Source: Flavobacterium cauense R2A-7 (lineage in GTDB: Bacteria; Bacteroidota; Bacteroidia; Flavobacteriales; Flavobacteriaceae). From it: 64,000 bases of DNA. The stretch lies in NCBI RefSeq assembly GCF_000498475.1, contig NZ_AVBI01000018.1, forward strand, positions 62,001 to 126,000. Reading direction: 5' to 3'. This document shows, piece after piece, positions 60,630-64,000 of this stretch (within the stretch, counting starts at the first letter, position 1; every line of letters starts with the position of its first letter). The position numbers and the translations under genes are program-made. The notes below the pieces were generated by a model. The model saw only the letters and a program-made list of their open reading frames with translations. It was not told the DNA's origin and made no database searches.

Positions 60630-63416
60630 TTATTCGATAACGATTTTCTTAGTTTCTCTTCGGTCACCATCTTGAACCGTTACCAGGTAAATTCCGGATT
60701 GAACTCCGTTTAATTTTACATTTTGGTTGAAAGTTCCCGTGTTTTGATATTCTTTTTCCAATACCAAACGACCTCTTAAATCGTGTACACCAATTTTAAT
60801 TTCGTTAGACGAATTTGAGGTAAACTGTACGTTAAAGTTACCGTTGTTCGGGTTAGGGTAGATTGTGAAATCCTGTAAACCGAAGCTGTCAGTCGCAAGT
60901 GTAACCACTGTGTCGGTATGACATAAGGTTAAAGTTGCGCTTGTGATGGTGTTAGTTGTAACTGTACTTTTTGCAGCAAGTCTCCATGTTCCGGCAGAGT
61001 TCATTCCGTCTAAAGAAGATAAAGCGCTTTGTGGGATGTAGTTTGCTCCTGTGGCAGTAGCATTACAGTCGAAAGCGATACCTTCGTCATCAAAAATGGC
61101 GTCAAGATTTGCTTTAGTATTATTACATCCAGATGTTGGTCCGTCGAAAACAGGAACGTCTACTACACCAGATCCTGGTTTTACCAATCCGAAAGAAACT
61201 TGGTTGGTTCTTGCAGCAGTACAAACTACTCTGAAGTTAGCGTCAGAAATTGTGTAGCTGTCAGTAATCGCTGGTATAGTGTATCCTGTCCATCCTGTAG
61301 CCATTGCTTGAGCAGGGCTGAAAGTTCTTGTGTAATCGGTACAAGTAGTAGTGGTGGTTACTGTATAGCCAATTGCAATATTTTTAACGTTTACGTTAAA
61401 GAAAATGTTTCCTGAAGCTTTCACCATAACTCTACAGAAAGGCGCAGCAATGTTTGGTACCGTGATGGTTTGCGAACCGTCATTTGGAGTGTTCGCAACT
61501 AATACAGTTGAGAAAGTAGCACCATTGTCCGTGGATAATAAGATGTCTACATTCGCTCCACCTGCACTTGTGTTGGTGCTGTTAACAGCCCATGTGATGG
61601 TTTGTGTAGAACCTTGGTTCCATGAAATTCCGTCAGTATTTTGAGAAGTAACCGTTAACGGTCCTCTTGTAGCGTCAACAGTAACTACCATGTTTCCGTA
61701 GTTCGTTTGACCAACTTTAATTGGTGCTGTAGCACTGTATGGTACATTATCTCTAACGGTTAAACGGAAATTTAAAGTTCTAGCAACAGAGCTTAAGGCT
61801 TCTGAAGCTACTTCTAATCCCGGTGTAGCTGTTAAACCACTTAAAATGGTTGACATCGTAGGGAAGTATCTTACTGGTGATGCAGTCGGAGCAAAAGATC
61901 TCCAGTTTGGACCTGAAGCTTTCGTTGCTGAAGCACCACTGTTTGCTCCCGTTTGACCGGAAACGTCATCGTATTGTTCCCAGCTGTAAGTTAATGCGTC
62001 TCCGGCATTTGCGTCAGTAGCCGCTCCGGTTAACATAAACGGTGTGCTTTTTGGAATGGTGTAGTTGGTAAGGGCAGAAACAACCGGAGTTGCGTTGTTT
62101 GCTGTAATAGAAGTTGTAACCGGACAAGTTTTACCTGCTAAGTTAGTTTGAATTTGATCAATAGTTGCTGCGTGATAAGCATCGATAGAGTGCGGTACGA
62201 AATCATACGAAGTAATTCCGGCATACCCCATAATGGTTACTCCAGAACCTACTTCCATGTTAACTCCAGAACCTTCACTTGCGTGAGAGAAAGTGTGGTT
62301 TCCACCCAATTGGTGACCTACTTCGTGTACTACATAATCAATATCGAAGTTGTCTCCCATAGGGATTCCGTCGCCTGGAGAAGTAAATCCACTCCCTTTG
62401 TTTTTGTCTGTTGTACTTGCCGTGTCATTCACACAAACACAACCGATACAACCTGCATTTCCTCCACCTCCGGAAGCTCCGAAAAGATGCCCGATGTCAT
62501 AAGCGGCATTGTTGGCTGCCAATGAAGTTGCAGGACCTGTAAGGCTTGAACTTAATGTGTTTTGCAATTCGGCATTCCATGCTCCTCCAGAACCAGTAGC
62601 GGCTGCAGAATATGGGTCAGTAGCAGGGTCGTAGTAAATTACATTTGTAGATTGTGCTACTAAATTAAGATGAAGCGCTAAATCTTTTTCATAAACACCG
62701 TTACAACGTGTTAATGTATTGTTTATAGCGGCTAGTACTAATCCAACCTGGGCAGAACTTGTTGCTCCAAAATAGTTTGAATATTCAGCGGTAACGGATT
62801 GTGCTAAACGCATTGTTTTTAACTGGGATGCACTTGATTTTCCAGCTGCATTTTTTGCCTGAGGAGTAATTCCGTCAAACATTACTTTGTCTTCTGTAGA
62901 ACATGCCCATGGTAAACTGCTTTTGTCTCTTTGTGATTTGAAAACAGCGTAAATTGTGTGATCTGCCGAGTAAGGCTCGATAAATTCATTCGGTTTGTCT
63001 GTTCTGAAAACCATAGTTTGAATACCCTGTGGAGAAATACTCAACTTAAGAGTTGCATATTTATCGGTAATTCCTTTTCCGGAATAGGCTCTGATTTCCG
63101 GGAATTGTGCTTGTAAGTCGGCTTCGAAATTAGAAGCTTCGTACATTTCAAATTGCTCTAAACCACCATCCGCGTTGGGTAATGTGATGATGACTTTTTG
63201 ATTTGCAATTTGAGTGGAAAACAACGTTTGTCTGATGTTGCTTAAGTTTAGTTCGTATAAGTCGAACTTTTTTGGGAAAGTAAGACGCGCAACCCCTTTG
63301 TCGGTTGTGATCTTACTGCTTTCTCCTTTGTGGGCTGACCAAAACTTGTCACTTTGTGAATATCCTGCAGACATCACAAATGCAGCTAAGGTTGCAAATA
63401 GTAGATTTTTTTTCAT
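60630..63416 (-). CDS. Secreted reprolysin-like metalloprotease with P-domain and T9SS sorting signal
   Basis: 928 residues with a signal peptide (to GYSQ, about 20). Metzincin zinc site HEVGHQLGGNH (His364, Glu365, His368, His374) with a Met-turn GVTIMGYAG, so M12B-like. Then fibronectin-III-like segments (about 440-660), a proprotein-convertase P-domain region (about 690-840), and the T9SS type A sorting domain (DFTIYPNPNNGNFNVQF ... IYLVTVQDGDRRETKK). Expected outside the cell. Next gene on the same strand ends in a near-identical sorting domain. Confidence 0.93.
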   Translation of the reverse strand: MKKNLLFATLAAFVMSAGYSQSDKFWSAHKGESSKITTDKGVARLTFPKKFDLYELNLSNIRQTLFSTQIANQKVIITLPNADGGLEQFEMYEASNFEADLQAQFPEIRAYSGKGITDKYATLKLSISPQGIQTMVFRTDKPNEFIEPYSADHTIYAVFKSQRDKSSLPWACSTEDKVMFDGITPQAKNAAGKSSASQLKTMRLAQSVTAEYSNYFGATSSAQVGLVLAAINNTLTRCNGVYEKDLALHLNLVAQSTNVIYYDPATDPYSAAATGSGGAWNAELQNTLSSSLTGPATSLAANNAAYDIGHLFGASGGGGNAGCIGCVCVNDTASTTDKNKGSGFTSPGDGIPMGDNFDIDYVVHEVGHQLGGNHTFSHASEGSGVNMEVGSGVTIMGYAGITSYDFVPHSIDAYHAATIDQIQTNLAGKTCPVTTSITANNATPVVSALTNYTIPKSTPFMLTGAATDANAGDALTYSWEQYDDVSGQTGANSGASATKASGPNWRSFAPTASPVRYFPTMSTILSGLTATPGLEVASEALSSVARTLNFRLTVRDNVPYSATAPIKVGQTNYGNMVVTVDATRGPLTVTSQNTDGISWNQGSTQTITWAVNSTNTSAGGANVDILLSTDNGATFSTVLVANTPNDGSQTITVPNIAAPFCRVMVKASGNIFFNVNVKNIAIGYTVTTTTTCTDYTRTFSPAQAMATGWTGYTIPAITDSYTISDANFRVVCTAARTNQVSFGLVKPGSGVVDVPVFDGPTSGCNNTKANLDAIFDDEGIAFDCNATATGANYIPQSALSSLDGMNSAGTWRLAAKSTVTTNTITSATLTLCHTDTVVTLATDSFGLQDFTIYPNPNNGNFNVQFTSNSSNEIKIGVHDLRGRLVLEKEYQNTGTFNQNVKLNGVQSGIYLVTVQDGDRRETKKIVIE

Positions 63417-63488
63417 TATAGTTAATGTTAAGTTTGTGTCAAATTTATGATTTTTTTGTAAGATTCCAAATTTCAGAGCGTTAAATAA

Positions 63489-63520
63489 AAAAAGGCGTCA
63501 AACATGACGCCTTTTTCTTG
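63489..63520 (-). terminator. Terminator upstream of the protease
   Basis: AAAGGCGTCA / TGACGCCTTT stem with T-tracts on both sides; ends the partial gene to its right. Confidence 0.75.
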
Positions 63521-63533
63521 AATTATTCTTGAA

Positions 63534-64000
63534 TTATCGAATAGAGATTTTCTTAACTTCTTTTCTTTCACCATCCTGAACAGTTACCATGTAAACGCCG
63601 GATTGAACATTGTTAAGTTGAACATTTTGGTTGAAAACGCCTGAATTCTGATATTCTTTTTCAAAAACCAATCGGCCTCTCATGTCGTGAACACCAATTT
63701 TAACTGTGTTTCCGGAGTTTGAAGTAAAATGTACATTGAAGTTACCGTTGTTTGGATTCGGATACAATGTGAAATCTTCCAAGCCGAAATTTTCAGTCGA
63801 TAAAGTAATCGTTTGTGAACAAATTTCGATACCCCAAGTGTCTACAGTTCCCGTATCTCCAGTATAATTGTCGTATACTCTGAAGGTCCAAGTTCCGTTT
63901 GGATTTTGTCCGTTAAAAGCAGATAAGGCTGCTCCCGGTGCAACGGTTTGTAATGTTGCGGCACCAGCAGTACAATTGATTGCGGCACCACCATCTGAAA
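63534..64000 (-). CDS. T9SS-secreted protein, C-terminal part (cut by window end)
   Basis: The frame is open to the window end, so only the last 154 residues are seen. The N-terminal half reads as the end of a P-domain (FNGQNPNGTWTFRVYDNYTG, then VDTWGIEICSQT), followed by a T9SS type A sorting domain (DFTLYPNPNNGNFNVHF ... VYMVTVQDGERKEVKKISI). The sorting domain is about three quarters identical to that of the neighbouring metalloprotease, so they are paralogues. Probably another secreted protease. Confidence 0.85.
   Translation of the reverse strand, partial: SDGGAAINCTAGAATLQTVAPGAALSAFNGQNPNGTWTFRVYDNYTGDTGTVDTWGIEICSQTITLSTENFGLEDFTLYPNPNNGNFNVHFTSNSGNTVKIGVHDMRGRLVFEKEYQNSGVFNQNVQLNNVQSGVYMVTVQDGERKEVKKISIR

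Noticed and set aside
61029..61415. 128-codon Cys/Ser-rich plus-strand frame
   Set aside because: Antisense to the P-domain of the protease; composition reflects the opposite strand.

Overview
The window is chromosomal DNA from a member of the Bacteroidota, most likely a Flavobacterium-like flavobacterium. Evidence: promoters with the TAnnTTTG -7 element typical of this phylum; two secreted proteases with C-terminal type IX secretion (T9SS) sorting domains; lineage-typical families (DUF4270, DUF4286, DUF6132, DUF6660, GDCCVxC, short-chain threonine dehydrogenase); and an interspersed element that I recall from flavobacterial genomes. No database search was possible, so names rest on recognised motifs and full-length resemblance.

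Left chromosomal block (1-21.9 kb). It starts inside uvrC, then a patatin-like lipase fused to an outer-membrane barrel, an APC amino-acid permease, and aromatic amino-acid catabolism genes (hmgA, hppD, then after a DUF3108 protein kynA). Next come an M23 peptidase lipoprotein, pgi, and on the minus strand mfd with a lipoprotein gene. A threonine 3-dehydrogenase faces a two-gene unit coding for a lipoprotein that looks like a truncated haemoglobin and a membrane-anchored HMA-like protein. A SnoaL-like protein, a semialdehyde dehydrogenase and a thioredoxin cluster with three tiny membrane proteins follow.

Accessory island (about 22.0-33.77 kb). It is visibly more A+T-rich than its flanks. It carries, left to right: a structured non-coding stretch; a candidate HTH-HUH Rep protein; two lipoproteins; a metal module (XRE regulator, DUF6660, TonB receptor, CDF exporter, MerC-GDCCVxC fusion); the decayed 3' end of a second XRE gene; a large PIN-like nuclease; a small resolvase; and a recombinase module (tiny ORF, 107-residue recombinase stub, full-length large serine recombinase). 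The last recombinase gene reads through the terminator and into the 3' half of a tRNA-Asn gene, which marks the right edge. The island looks like a mobile element that inserted beside tandem tRNA-Asn genes.

Right chromosomal block (33.77-64 kb). Two tRNA-Asn genes, rseP, a secreted M1 peptidase, serS, the minus-strand run panC-panD-YbhN-like-esterase-like-radA, a starch-synthase-domain protein with a DUF4270 lipoprotein and glmS, atpD-atpC, a TPR protein, DUF4286, rsmA, mgtE facing a CorA-like transporter, a 2-hydroxyacid dehydrogenase, a DUF2975/XRE pair, small membrane and VOC proteins, a TM2 protein, and two tandem T9SS-secreted proteins, the second cut by the window end. Most gene ends here have clear hairpin terminators.
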